Below, piece after piece: positions 22,275-33,212 of a stretch of DNA of 64,000 bases. The stretch lies in assembly GCA_013339765.2 (NCBI GenBank), contig JABSTR010000946.1, positions 62,001 through 126,000 of the forward strand, given 5' to 3'. The notes beneath the pieces are model-generated. The model had not been told where the DNA came from and did not search any database. It saw nothing but the letters and a program-made list of their open reading frames with translations. The position numbers and the translations under genes are program-made. Each line of letters starts with the position of its first letter. Within the stretch, counting starts at the first letter, position 1. The DNA comes from Haemaphysalis longicornis (Eukaryota > Arthropoda > Arachnida > Ixodida > Ixodidae).

Positions 22275-22470
22275 GCCCGCAAGAGCCATCGCGGACCGAT
22301 GGCTCGTGGGCAGCAGTTTGAGATATATAATGGGCAGTTTGAGATATAAAATGTCCGCTGCTCTTAGACGCCCGCACGAGCCATCGCGGACCGATGGCTC
22401 GTGGGCAGCAGTTTGAGATATATTTGTGGGCAGCAGTTTGAGATATATAATGACCGCTGCTTTTAGACGA
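22275..22470 (+). repeat. tandem repeat carrying a strong hairpin
   Basis: A unit of about 105 bp occurs twice. Each contains 'gagccatcgcggaccgatgg' ctc, a 9-bp perfect stem (GAGCCATCG/CGATGGCTC) around a 5-base loop, followed by one or two 'gggcagcagtttgagatata' blocks. The unit ends 'tgtccgctgctcttagacg' / 'tgaccgctgcttttagacg'. Confidence 0.85.
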
Positions 22471-22769
22471 AGTGGCCTACATGCGCTTAAAAAGATGCTC
22501 TGTAACTGTTTCACTTCGGAACACAGCCCGAGGGATGCGGCCCCACAAGACCGTAGATAAGACAACTTCGCATGCTTATGTTCACGTGTTACACCCGTTC
22601 TCTATTGCATCCAGTGGCTCTTGGCAATGTATGCGTCGTAGGGGCGTAGCCGGGGAGAGGGGGCACAAAGAGCCCACCCACCCCCCTTCTTCCCCCCTAA
22701 ATATTTCATGCCAGGTTGGCGCCCGGTTCAAGCCGCTGAAGAAGCTGAAGCAGAGTGTCGAACCTGAAG

Positions 22770-22885
22770 TTTTTCGGGTTCGGTTCGGGGTAGGGTTCAA
22801 GCCTTTCGGTTTCGGTTCCGCGTTCGGTTCCGGAACAGCATTCCGTTCCGGTTCGAACCGGTTCAAACGGGTTCGGAGGAAAAAA
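22770..22885 (+). repeat. GGTTC/TTCGG low-complexity tract
   Basis: Runs of 'ggttcggtt', 'ttccggttcgaaccggttc' variants. Simple-sequence DNA with short palindromes and no coding evidence. Confidence 0.7.
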
Positions 22886-23005
22886 AAAAGCAGGCGTGTT
22901 TTTTTTCTGTTAATATTTTGTGCTTGCTTTTTGTTACCCTATCAAGTCGGTATAAAAACAGTCATAATGTAGGTTTCTTTGTGCGAATGGTTTGTCTTGG
23001 CCAAA

Positions 23006-23445
23006 CTAAAGCGACCCTGCGACACTTTTTTCAACTTATCCCTAAATCTTGAATGCTTGCAGAAAGTAGCTGACCAACACAACCAGTCCTTATTAGATAA
23101 GGGGTTCGCAAAGTGTCTCAGCCAAACATTACTACTCTGTCCCCAGCAGATAGCGTAGAAACGTGAATAAAATATTTCTTCTCTTTTTCCCGGTCTTGGC
23201 GTTGTTCTAGCGCTGGAATGACGTCATTACAGCGGTGTAGCGGCTATGTGCCGGCCTGCCTTAAGTTGCAGCAAAGAACGAATTTGATAGACAGTTCAAA
23301 AAGAAAGCCACACAAGCGAAGCAGAAACGGGAGGTGTATTGACAACGGAACAAATCACGCAACTCTGCTCTGTGCTGGCAATAGCTATAGCTTTCGCAGT
23401 GCTTCCTGATGCGCAAAGAGTGAAAGCGTTTATCGAAAGTGTTGG
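23006..23445 (-). mobile_element. MITE family F, antisense degraded copy
   Basis: The left end 'ctaaagcgaccctgcgacac' corresponds to the inverted right end of the copies at 35957 and 54378. The right part 'ctatagctttcgcagtgct' to 'gagtgaaagcg' is the reverse complement of their left interior. Terminal repeats are eroded. Confidence 0.65.
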
Positions 23446-25270
23446 AGTTAATTGCACAATCTACTGCAAATTTTTTTATTGCTAGGTCAACTTTTACAAC
23501 ATTAACTGAAGCGAAATGAAAGGTTCGCTGGGACACTTCAGGCTGCTTATTTGTATACGAATGTGAAATCATTAACTCTGTATGGAAGCAAGTTTATTTT
23601 ATTAATTCTGTTTCGTTAATTTCTCACAATTTTATTTTATTTTCTTCTTGGCTCATAACACTACAGTTTTATACACCGCAGTTGTTTTCTTGAGGAAAAA
23701 AAAATGGCGGACGATTACAATATCCGCTAATGCGAAATTTGAGTGCAGCGCGTCTTCTCGGCGACGGCGCATTGCTGCTGTGTCTCAGGAAGTGATCGCG
23801 TAATCAGCAAATGCACGACGGCGTGCGGTATACCCTGTCGTTATCTCGTAAGGCGCCTTCGCCGTGGAGCACGTCTCGCGCGGTCTCATATTCCGTCCTC
23901 CCCCCCCCCCCCCCCCCCCCCCCTCATTTTCGTCATACTTTCATCCGTCGCTGTTCTGCTCGCTCTATCTTCGGTGGCGTCTTTGTTTTCTCGATTACAA
24001 CGAGGCCGACGCTGAGGGAGCGGGCTACAGAATGGAACCACAGGAACCACAGGAGCGGGCGCTTAAGGGCTGCGCTCTACGTAGCCGCCGCTTTGCCGCC
24101 CTGTGATCCACTTCCTTCGCCGACCAGTGACGGGCCTCACATCCTCTCCAAATAATGCATCCTTGCCACAGTCTTCTGAGAGGCAAACGTGTAGCCTTGT
24201 AGCCAGTGGGCAGCGCCCCGGTCCCTCCAGCGCCTCCCCCCCTGGGTGCATCCTCGCCAGAATCTTCTGGCAATGGCCAACCTCTCTGCAGGCTGCCTAT
24301 TGCCCCGTACAACTATGCAGACGACCCGTCGGTCCACAATCATTTTTTGGTACCCTCGAGTGTCGCCGTGGTGCGGCATTCTCCGTCTCCGCCTCCCACC
24401 CCTCCGGGCGGCTCGTGACTTGCCGCCCCTCGTCCCCAAATAATTCATATCCTCACCGGAATCTTCTGCCTAGCAGGCAGGCAGGCGGGCGGTCGGGAAG
24501 GTAGTTTACTGGTAAGCGGGCAGTCTTTTTGGCGGGCAGAAGAGCCGGCACCCGCCATCTTTTTTTTTTTGATCCATCAAATGTCTACGCACGCACGCGC
24601 GCACGCTCCCCTGTTTTCGCACAATGAGGTTGTTGTTGTTGTAGTAGTCCTTTATTATTCGAGGGAAAGCCATGCGGCCAAAATAGGGGTAGGGGAAGGA
24701 GGGGAAGGGAGGAGTAGCCCAGTTAAAAAGATGTTGCGTCCATGAAGACGGCACAAGGGTTCCCTTCAGACCGCGGAGGTCAGAAGATCTACCATTAGGG
24801 CATTTGCACGACCGCAGTAGGCCCCAGTCTACACCAATCTTGACAGACCACTTTCTACGCCGAACAGCCCAAGGGCTGTGATAAAATTTGGATCTTCAAA
24901 TGGAGGATCATCTTCTGAGGCATCGGGAGGCATAGCATTGGTGAGGATAGGCCGGCACAGTGAAAACACGGAGCAGCGCCAGGTTACGTGCAGTCACGGT
25001 TGGCGAATACGGTCATCCGGAAGTGGGGACAGTGAGGAGGTGAAGACCCCGTTGCGTAAATCCATTTTCTAGTGATGTGGACCAATCAATAAATTGGTTG
25101 GTCTGCTACGTTTTTCACGTACCCTTAGTTTCAACGGCGCTTTAGCTTTAACATGAAATCATTAGCAGTGCTAAAAGTCGAAAACAGTCCGATCTCGCGC
25201 GCGCAGGAGCGCAAAACCCTGTTCACTCAGTCAAACGCCATGTAGATGTCTGTACATAGTTTCTTTATTC
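23446..25270. other. unassigned intronic sequence with C-run and LINE-like tail
   Basis: A C-run at about 23899-23923, three copies of a 'catcctc.cc.gaatcttctg' motif (about 24170-24470), and from 24628 (GTT)n then 'gtagtagtcctttattattc', which looks like the antisense 3' tail of a LINE similar to that at 33213. No coding domain is clear. Confidence 0.45.
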
Positions 25271-25271
25271 G

Positions 25272-26020
25272 TCCTCATCATCATCATCGCCAGCATATCT
25301 ACGCCCACTGCGGGGCAAAGGCCTCTCCTATTATTCTCCAATTACCCCGGTCCTGTGCTACCTGCGACTACTTATCCCCGCAAACTTCTTGATCTCATCT
25401 GCCCATCTAACTTTCTGCCGCCCCCTGCAACGCTTGCCTTCTCTAGGGATCCACTCTGTTACCCTTAATTACCAACGGTTATCTTGCCTTCGCATTACAT
25501 GCCCTGCCCACGTCCATTTCTTCTTCTTAATTTCTACTAATATGTCCTTAACACGCGTTTGTTCCCTGACCCACTCCGCTCTCTTCTTGTCCCTTAATGT
25601 TACACCTATCATCTTCCGTTCCATTGCCCGCTGAGTCGTTCTCAATTTAAGTTGAACCCTCTTAGTGAGCCCCCAAGTTTCTGCCCCGTAGGTGAGTACC
25701 GATAAGATTGCAGCTGTCATGCACTTTCTTCTTCAGGGACAATGGTAGGCTGCCATTCATCATCTTAGAATGTATGCCGTATGCACTCCACCCCATTCTT
25801 ATCCTTCTAATTATCTCTGCCTCATGGGTGGGATCCGGGGTCACAACTTGGCCTAAGTAGATATATTCGCTTACCACTTCCACTGCCTCGCCACCTATCT
25901 CAAACCACTGTGCTGTCCCGACTTTATTGATCATTACTTCGGTTTTCTGCATATTATTTTCAGGCCCACGGTTCTACTGTGTTTGTCCAGTGTGGAAAGC
26001 ATGCTTTGCAATTCGTCCCC
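25272..26020 (-). mobile_element. RTE-clade LINE, 5'-truncated copy 2, frameshifted
   Basis: Close relative of the copy at 19217: LTYGAETWGLTKRVQLKLRT, QRAMERKMIGVTLRDKKRAE, KKKWTWAGHVMRRQD in one frame (25469-25720), and YIYLGQVVTPDPTHEAEIIR, RIRMGWSAYGIHSKMMNGSL in another (25662-25952), split by a frameshift near 25700. The 3' (GAT)n tail is at 25274-25288. It is truncated before the catalytic FADD. Confidence 0.9.
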
Positions 26021-26630
26021 GAGTTACTTAGGGTCCTACTCTTCGTCTTAGGGTCAGAGTTCTTCGTCCTACTCTGCCCCAACTCCGGACCAACGGACGC
26101 CATCACTGGTCACGCTACCAGATCCGCAACAGACCACAGTAAAATAAGATACCTAAGGACGAAGACGCACGTTCGCTTGCTTCACTGCCGTATTATACGA
26201 ATGTGCCCCAAGTACAGTCGAGTGCAATTTGAAAGTTATCGCGGAAGCACAACTTATTCAAACTTTCGCAGATCATTCCTGCCAATTTCGTTATCGTCGG
26301 TGTATATAAAAAGCAGCAAAGTCTGTGCTTGATCACAACGAATGTAAAGTATAAACAGAGGATGGCAAGTCAGTCGTGGGGGCCATTGTTGTAGCATGGA
26401 ACAGCCCACAAGGGAGAGAAAAGTGCGAAATCTTGATTTTCATGGTTCCAAAAAGAACCGCTAGGCCCCTGACACGCTCTGCCGGTCGATGCTCGTGCGA
26501 TAACATTCAAATCGTGCTGAACAGAACTTCGCAGGTGTATAGAAAAATTATTCGTACCTTTCCTAACGGAAAATATATAGAAGTTGTTGCTGAGCGAGTT
26601 GAGTCATCGTTGAAGGCTCATCGTTGAATT
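26021..26630. other. unassigned intronic sequence
   Basis: No recognisable coding or repeat signature beyond a short duplicated 'cgtcctactct' / 'cttcgtcttagggtc' region at the left edge. Confidence 0.45.
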
Positions 26631-26766
26631 AAAAGAAAACGTGGCGATAAACAGACGTGGACGAAAGCAACATACGACAGACACAGGCGCCAAAGACTGT
26701 CTTTAACGCCTGCGTCTGTCGTATCTTGTTTTCGTCAACGTCTGTTCAGCGCCACGTTTTTTTTCG
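26631..26766. mobile_element. fold-back (MITE-like) element, about 136 bp
   Basis: The left arm 'aaaagaaaacgtggcgataa', 'cagacgtggacgaaagcaac', 'atacgacagacacaggcgc' is inverted in the right arm ('gcgtctgtcgtatcttg', 'ttttcgtcaacgtctg', 'gcgccacgttttttttcgc'). A related fragment lies at about 15240-15345. Confidence 0.85.
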
Positions 26767-26779
26767 CTCAAAAATAACC

Positions 26780-27010
26780 TGTGGTTGATTCCTCTGTCAT
26801 AGGAATCAGTAAAACACGAAAATGAAAGGTGCAGCGAAATCTGCAGCTGAGCATGATTTGCGGGTCGGCGTCTGTCTTGTGGGTGTGCTTGGCGAGCGAC
26901 GTCCTGCTGGCGGGTCGGCAAAGGTGTACTGGCGTCATTTCCGTGACGGATATGACGTCAGTGAAATACTGAGGTATCGCGGCATACAACGCGTTCGTGT
27001 TAAAAAATAA
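26780..27010 (-). repeat. dispersed repeat family A, antisense single unit
   Basis: Reverse complement of the second unit at 1269-1497: starts 'gttgattcctctgtcatagg' and ends 'cgttcgtgttaaaa'. It keeps 'ggatatgacgtcagtg'. A (GAT)n tract follows at 27044-27062. Confidence 0.85.
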
Positions 27011-27199
27011 AACCTGAAAAGGGACAATCCTAAGTATAACGTACTGATGATGATGATGATGATTTCTATTGGTTTCCCTTTTGTATCGGGGTGATGACAT
27101 GTCATCTTACCAAAAAGGACTAATATACCTATGTTTTACACTTTTGGTTCAATACTAGCGCTGCTTAGGGCAGGCACAAAAAGCTTATTATGCTTTTTT

Positions 27200-27640
27200 T
27201 TTCTGTTACAGGTGGTAACTGTCCTAGGCAATATTCCCCTCTCTGCTTTTTGTCCACCAGCATTCTAATCTTCTTTTCGTCCCCTCGACAGCCTTGAAGT
27301 TAACTTCCTCTGTGATACCCTTAAATCCTAGGGCTTCTGAAAGCCCAATATTCCCTTCATGTAGATTTGGATGAATACCCTCACATTCTAACACGATGTG
27401 CCGCATAGTTTCTGTTTCTTTTCCGCAGACCACGCATACCCCATAATTTTGTGAATACTTCCCTACAAAACTCTTAGTTCGCAGGCAACCTGCTCTAGCC
27501 TCAAAAAGCAAAGCACTGCCCTGGGAATTATCGTAGAAATTTTCCTTTCTGATGTTGATCTTCTCAGCCCTGTACATCTCTAACGACGTTTTAGCTTCCA
27601 TTTTTTCCCTCCATTTATTCGTTTCAATCTGCCTTGCCTC
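27200..27640 (-). mobile_element. LINE C-terminal zinc-finger region
   Basis: The minus frame encodes SALLFEARAGCLRTKSF and CVVCGKETETMRHIVLECEG, a C..C...H....C finger typical of the C-terminus of several non-LTR retrotransposons, preceded by ENFYDNSQG. Its upstream coding is interrupted at about 27645 by a GC-rich insertion and resumes at about 28100. Confidence 0.7.
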
Positions 27641-27644
27641 TTTT

Positions 27645-28090
27645 AAGTGCGATGCACTTTATAAGCGACCCTGAATCCGCCGTCCGCCTTGCTCCTCCTC
27701 CTCTCCCCTAGCAACGGCGCGAGGAGCGGAGAGGAGCGTCTGTAGCAACGGCGCAGCGACGTCACACCCCGCGTGACCCGCGCGCGCTCCGCCTCCCGCG
27801 CCGTGGCTGCGCGCGCCCGCGCCGGCTCCCGCACCGCTCCTCGCGCCGTGACGTCACACTCCCACGTGACCGCGCGCTGGCGCCTTTGCGTCTGCTCCCC
27901 CTCTCCTCGCGCCGTGACGTCACATGCTCTGCAGCTGGCGCGCCTCTCCCCCCGTTAGGTTTGCACTCACCCTCGGCGCGCGCCTCTCCCCTCGCCTGAC
28001 AGCTCCCCCTCGCCGGTACTGCGCCTCTCAAGGCGATGGCAGAATTACTACGCCGTGTACTCTCGGCGCAAGAAATGCATTCGCACTTCC
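27645..28090. mobile_element. GC-rich insertion with short inverted ends
   Basis: Starts 'aagtgcgatgcactttataa' 'gcgaccctgaatc' and ends 'aagaaatgcattcgcactt', which are inverted relative to each other. The same end sequence lies at 7811-7856. The interior repeats 'cgcgccgtgacgtcacac' / 'gcgccgtgacgtcacatg' and is far more GC-rich than its surroundings. It splits a LINE coding region. Confidence 0.65.
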
Positions 28091-28400
28091 TCATGATTCC
28101 CTTCCGGGAGGTGGGGGCAATTTTTTTTGGTTACCTTGGCTGTTTTGGATTCCCCACTGTTCTTTCCGTATTTCATCGATAGCCTTCTAGTCTTTCTTAA
28201 CCACTGCGTGTCCACGCTTTTCAAGTATAGGTACCTAAAAACCTTAGCTGCCCACCGTCGTTGATCCATTGCCCTCAACTTCATCTCAAAGGAATATTTT
28301 ACTCTGAGCTTCTCTAACTTCAAACGACGCCCAGCCCATATCTCCCTGAACTGCTTCGTTAGTTGTTTTTCCATGCGCGCCTTAGGCCAAACGTCCTAGC
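28091..28400 (-). mobile_element. LINE coding fragment upstream of the zinc-finger region
   Basis: The minus frame has FREIWAGRRLKLEKLRVKYS, FEMKLRAMDQRRWAAKVFRY and LSMKYGKNSGESKTAKVTKK. This coiled, basic stretch reads into the 'EARQIETNKWREKMEAKTS' segment on the other side of the GC-rich insertion, as expected for one interrupted element. Confidence 0.55.
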
Positions 28401-28479
28401 GTTCTCTGGTTGACTTCAAGGCCTGATAGAACGTCTGATTTTAAGCAGAGTACAGCTTAGAGTACTTTAGAGTACTATT

Positions 28480-28640
28480 TAGTACTAAAGGTTGCTTCCC
28501 CGCAAGAAGACCCTATGTGCAGGGGTGCATCCTTTACAGGCCGCTTGCTTCGTTGTACTGGCGTCACTTCCATGACCGATATGATTTCAGCGAAATCTTC
28601 GTGTATCCGGGAATAAAACACTGTCGTGTTAAAAATGAAC
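28480..28640 (-). repeat. dispersed repeat family A, antisense first unit
   Basis: Reverse complement of the first unit (17690-17835): 'agtactaaaggttgcttccc' through 'gcaggggtgcatcctttaca' to 'aataaaacactgtcgtgtta'. Confidence 0.8.
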
Positions 28641-30697
28641 CACACGATTCTTGATGGTAAACACGCAATGCGCAACGAACTACAACTGAGGCCTTCGTTG
28701 CCTGTTGGCCTCCATTTCCGCTTGACGAATTTCGGGGTACGCTCGCCGCTCACGAGCGGGCTCACGCACGATTACGCTCACGAGGGCATGCGCGCATAAC
28801 CGCCTGCTCTTCGTCCGAAAGAATCACCCGCGGCCTACCTATTCACCTGCGTCATCATCGTCCTCTAAGCTCCATAAGATGGGTTCTACTGTTAACGTTT
28901 AGTATACACACATCACACGTTCAAGTCGGTTGTTTCAATCTCCGTTTCAAAAAGCTGGCTAAGCTTGCACTACGTCGCGCAACGCTGGAACCATATATCG
29001 AAGCTGCAGGATTTCTTTCTACGTGAGCACTGAAGGAGACGTTACCACGCATTTGAAAAAGCTGAAAAAACATGTGAGTGAGTTAGAAGCATATGTCGTC
29101 ACTTTGCGCTGTGTTAGTAGTAGTCATCGTCATATACATCGATATCGTCGTGTCCCTCATGCCAAGCACTACATGCGCAGTAGCGCTTGAAGACAGCTGG
29201 GGCGCAGCGGCGGCGCGTATGTGCACGACGCATGCGCGGCTTTCCTGGAGTCGCGTCGAGGTTCCGTGGAGTAGGTGTTGCGCCAGCTGTGGCGTTCTTG
29301 GTTGCTGGGCAACGCGAGCCGCTCCTCGGAGTTTTCGCCTGCTTTTTTTTTTTTTTTTTGCTAGAGCCATTGCGCCAGCCGCGTACTATCGGTGGTCGCC
29401 ACAAGGCACGCGCTCATGATAACTAGGCATTTCCTTGGTATTTTTCACACGTTACGCGCCACCCATTACGGCCAGCAACAACAGCCCCACTGCGGAAACA
29501 AGGCGAAAGAGGCCTTGCCTTCCTACCCTCCCCCTCTTGTGGTACAGCACCCTCCAATCCCCCTCCCCTTTTACCCGAAAAAAATTCCTAGCTACGCCAC
29601 TGCGTTAAGGTCCATTTGTGGAGTTTGAAATGCTGGGTGGGGAAGTCCGCGCGTGGAATTTCGACCCACCATTTCCCATTTGTAACGCGCGAGTCAGAGT
29701 AAGTTAGAAACATGTGAGGTTCGTGAGAACCCATTTGAGAGCCATTGCTCGCCTGAACTGAAACTTCAAGTCAACCGTTTGTGCACAAATGCGTGAGTAT
29801 TTTGGCATTAAGTTCCCCACTAATGTTAAACTTTGTAAGTGTCCTTTCTTATGCTTGGCAGTTCCATCAGTAAAGTTAAAAGAGAGAAAAAAAAAAGCGC
29901 GTATGTGCACACTTGGATGCAAATGTTGTCGAAAGACGACAGTCTTCTGACGCCCTCTGACACGTAAATGCCTCCCTCCCCTCCCCCGCCCTTCTCTCAC
30001 GCTCTTTCCCTCCCGTGTCGCCCTTCCCCACGTATAGCATGGAGGAGATTCGCTATAGTCAATTCAATTTTCGCGCGTTCCAGTGCTTGCGCGCCATCTA
30101 TTGTAATTTTTCATTACTACTAAACTTAAAACGCCACCGCGTGGTCCAGGCTCCTCGCTTGCCCTCTTCGTATTTTGGGGTCAAAATATTGTTTTCAACG
30201 CGTGTTCATAGCTATTGCAAATATGCACCAAACGTTTAAATTCTAGTTTTGTATTGATGTTTCGCTTCAAATATGCCTAATTTACTTTTGCTCAACAATG
30301 TTGAAAAGTACTAGGTATGTTTCCGGATTAGTTGGTTTGAAAAGCCTTTGCCATTGTAAAATTCTCATTTGAGAATTTTTATTTTTTGGCCGGATGGGTG
30401 ATCCGAGGGACACATACTAACATACAGACAAACCAAATTTTTCGGGCTTAAGTAGGTTAAGAGAGACTATCGTCTATAAAAGTGTCTATATTTTGGCTAC
30501 AGCCTAATACCAAGACAGTTTTAACCCGAAAAGGCCCTGCGCGAGATTTACTGAAGTACTAAATCTTTCGCTAGAAACTTCATTCTGCTACCTTCACCAC
30601 AGCATAGCTATGCTTTTGATGGAGTTCTCCGTACGCGGAAGTGCAACTTCTTAAAAAATTCAATTTTTGGGCGCTTAACGCATCGAAATTACACCTG
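28641..30697. other. unassigned intronic sequence
   Basis: Holds a T-run (about 29341-29359) and a repeat-like 'atcggtggtcgccacaaggc' region. No protein family or RNA is recognised on either strand. Confidence 0.45.
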
Positions 30698-30878
30698 GGC
30701 CATGAGGCGAGAAGTGGAGGGCTCCGGATTAATTTTCACCACCTGGGGATCAATCTTGTCACAATGGCATCTTCGCGTTTCGCCTCCATCAGAAAAGCCG
30801 TCACCACGGCCGGGAACGAACCCGCTTTCTTGTACTCAGCAGCACAACGCCTTAGACACTGAGCCACCGCGGCTGGTG
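30698..30878 (-). mobile_element. Ruka-like tRNA-derived SINE, antisense
   Basis: Reverse complement reads a tRNA-like head (A box in 'gcggtggctcagtgtctaag', B box 'gggttcgttcccg') followed by a tail shared with 39866 and 56461 ('tgatggaggcgaaa', 'gatccccaggtggtgaaa', 'ggagccctccactt'). It ends about 45 bases before the exon 5 acceptor. Confidence 0.85.
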
Positions 30879-30923
30879 ACCTGTTACTGGTTCGATCCAA
30901 TCTTTTCCTGGGCGCCTACGCAG

Positions 30924-31105
30924 TCGGTGGCGTGAATTGGGGCAACATGTACGACTCTTCGGTGACGTTGGACAACGTGAGTCTGTCGGACCTGATGATG
31001 GTGAACGTCTGCACCTGCTTTCTCATGGTGTTCCTCATCTGGTACGCGGACAACATCATCCCCTGGGGCCCTGGCATCCACAAACCGCCCTGGTTCCCTT
31101 TTCTG
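30924..31105 (+). CDS. ABCA exon 5: loop and TM6
   Basis: Opens with two bases that complete a Leu codon, then GGVNWGNM, corresponding to ABCA 'g.qWsni', and SLSDLMMVNVCTCFLMVFLI (TM6), then WYADNIIPWGPGIHKPPWFP. The last part is a clear match to the ABCA hallmark 'WY.e.v.PGqfG.p.PWyFf' just before NBD1. Acceptor is GCGCCTACGCAG, donor GTACGC, ending in phase 0. A SINE in antisense orientation ends only about 45 bases before the acceptor. Confidence 0.94.
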
Positions 31106-31280
31106 GTACGCTGGTCAAGGTCCAAGACTCAAGCTCGACGAAAAAGTTATCTCCGTCTAAACAAAAAAGGGAACAGCTTTTAGCGCTTAAGTAAGGTCTT
31201 GTGAGAACATGCGGCACTGTGAAGTGCTAAGAAGTACGCAATTTACACTAAATAAAGGGTGATTCTGCGATGCTTAACGC

Positions 31281-31797
31281 TTAAAGGAGCCATGAAGATA
31301 AAATACAAGTTTGGTTGCTTAGAATTACTGCTTTGTTCTGATAAGAATGATACCAATTTTATCGCGAACTTCGAAAAAACAATAGAGATATTAAAGAAAA
31401 CGTGTGAAGCAGTGGCAACTCCAGAGTCACTCTCCGGCGTCTCTTCTACGACGTCACAGAATCTTGTTTGTGTGATTGGCTGCCGGCGAACTAACCTATC
31501 CTATCGCTAAGTCACATGACTGGGTGATTGTAGTGGGGCCTTAGTTCCTGTTTGATCGCATCACTTGACTGCTAATGGTCAGTTAACACACTGAAAATTG
31601 TCTGTACTGCTGGCCCATATGACGTCACCGCGGCCCATAACACGTCGCTGCAACTCGAAATTTTAAAGTTTTCAATACTTCTTGGGTTTTTTCGGTTAAA
31701 GAAGGGCTTTCGTTGCCGCAATTGAGCTGAGTGAGGTAATGAATCCCTTTTCTTTCAAATTAAACCAGGCTGAATTTTGTGTTCATGGCCTCTTTAA
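31281..31797 (+). mobile_element. MITE family E1, copy 1
   Basis: Left end 'ttaaaggagccatgaagata' and right end 'gttcatggcctctttaa' are inverted. The interior is shared with 38166, 48361 and 50358: 'gacgtcacagaatcttgttt', 'gcagtggcaactcc', 'cacttgactgctaatg', 'gagctgagtgaggtaatgaa'. Non-coding; non-autonomous DNA transposon. Confidence 0.88.
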
Positions 31798-32491
31798 GGG
31801 TTACAATGCCCCGACGGCGCATATATAACAGGGTTTTACAAACAGCGCCTGTGTTTAACAGCTGATATTTTACATTACCGGTTCGAAGTATTCTGCAAAC
31901 AGTTGATTACCTTTGTGTTCTTTTTTATAAACTACTGATTACCATACTTCATTTGGCGTATTACTATACTATAGCTCCGCGACAAATCAGCATCATAGGA
32001 GTATGAAAGCTCTGCTTTTCTCACTGCCCGTGCCATCGTGAATGTTCCAGCGATCACGCACGCAGCCCTGTTTGCGTTGCAAGTGCGTACTAACCACCAT
32101 TAAGCCTTAAATATTATATCTGTAATGAATACGTCATTTCACGCCGAAAAAAACCGTAGAGACGTATGAGGTATAGAGTGCTCACTCTTCCGAACAAAAA
32201 AACAAAAAAGTCGCGTGATGTCACCATGGTCCCTTCAAGTGACGGCTTTTCATGGTGCAAACGAACGTTGTGTGCCAAATAAAGTGTCCAGAATAATACC
32301 TTTTTGTATATTTTTATGGGCGTAGATTAGGCACGCGCTGCAGGCTATGTATAGAAGAAAGCTTAGTTTTGTTTGAAATGAGCCCTTGAAAGATCCAGAT
32401 TTTGTGCAGACTTGATCACAGATTCCGTCTACACTCGTTAATGACTGAAGTCGTATAGATTGAGCACGCTTGTTCGTTTCTGGTGCCGTAG
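31798..32491. other. unassigned intronic sequence before exon 6
   Basis: No features that I can support other than the splice acceptor at its right end. Confidence 0.5.
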
Positions 32492-32614
32492 AAAAGCTAC
32501 TGGATTCCCGAACCTGCGAAGACTGCGAAGACCCGGTCGGATGCAGACCCAAGTCTGTTCGAGGCGGAGCCCGAAGATCTCAATCCAGCCATTGAAGTTA
32601 CAAGCCTCAAAAAG
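32492..32614 (+). CDS. ABCA exon 6: TM6-NBD1 connector
   Basis: This 41-codon exon is too short to stand out as an open frame. It starts KSYWIPEP, equivalent to 'psYW.g.p', and holds LFEAEPEDLNPAIEVTSLKK, matching the ABCA box 'fE.eP.dl..gi.i..L.K' that precedes every ABCA NBD1. Acceptor TGGTGCCGTAG, donor GTAGAC; phase 0 to 0. It sits between TM6 (exon 5) and Walker A (exon 7), exactly where the family has this box. The A-loop region appears shortened: LKK joins directly to LYRNF in exon 7. Confidence 0.88.
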
Positions 32615-33212
32615 GTAGACATACAAGTGACCCTGGACCACGCAGTTATTTCCGAGTGCCGAAAGCACGAATCGAAAAAAGCTGCGAAAATTTTGATATT
32701 TGAAACAAATAACTGGTGTTCGGACCGTATTATAGTTACGTAATGACGCCATCAACTCGATGTCTGCCAGAGCCGTGACAAATAGCGCGACATACTAGGT
32801 TACATACTACCGTGACATCCTAGAAATAGCTTTTTTGCTACGATCGAGTGCAGCTTTTGAAGCGAAAGCTGTCATGATGGGATCGATGGTGTCCTGTCAG
32901 AAAAGTAATGCATTTCCCATCTCTGGACACACGGCGCATGCGCAAACCGGGTTTCCGTTGTGTCAAAACGGTTGCTTAAAAGCCGCGAAAATGGAACGCT
33001 TCTAGATGAGACAATGTGCGCATCAAGCATTAAGGAGAAGTACAATCATAGGCGTGCGCACAAGGAGAGGCAGGGGGGGGGGGCGCCCCCCCCCCCCTAA
33101 TCATCTGAAGGGGGGACCCCAAATTTCCCCCATGCCTTGCCGATGTAACACATGAAAGCAAAAATTTCTGCTCAGAAATATTTTCCATGTGTTGCAATTC
33201 CATCGCATTGAA
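32615..33212. other. intronic sequence with G-run/C-run palindrome
   Basis: Around 33074-33100 a G-run is followed by a C-run ('gggggggcgccccccc'), a perfect palindrome that is a likely slippage or assembly trouble spot. Nothing else is recognised. Confidence 0.6.
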
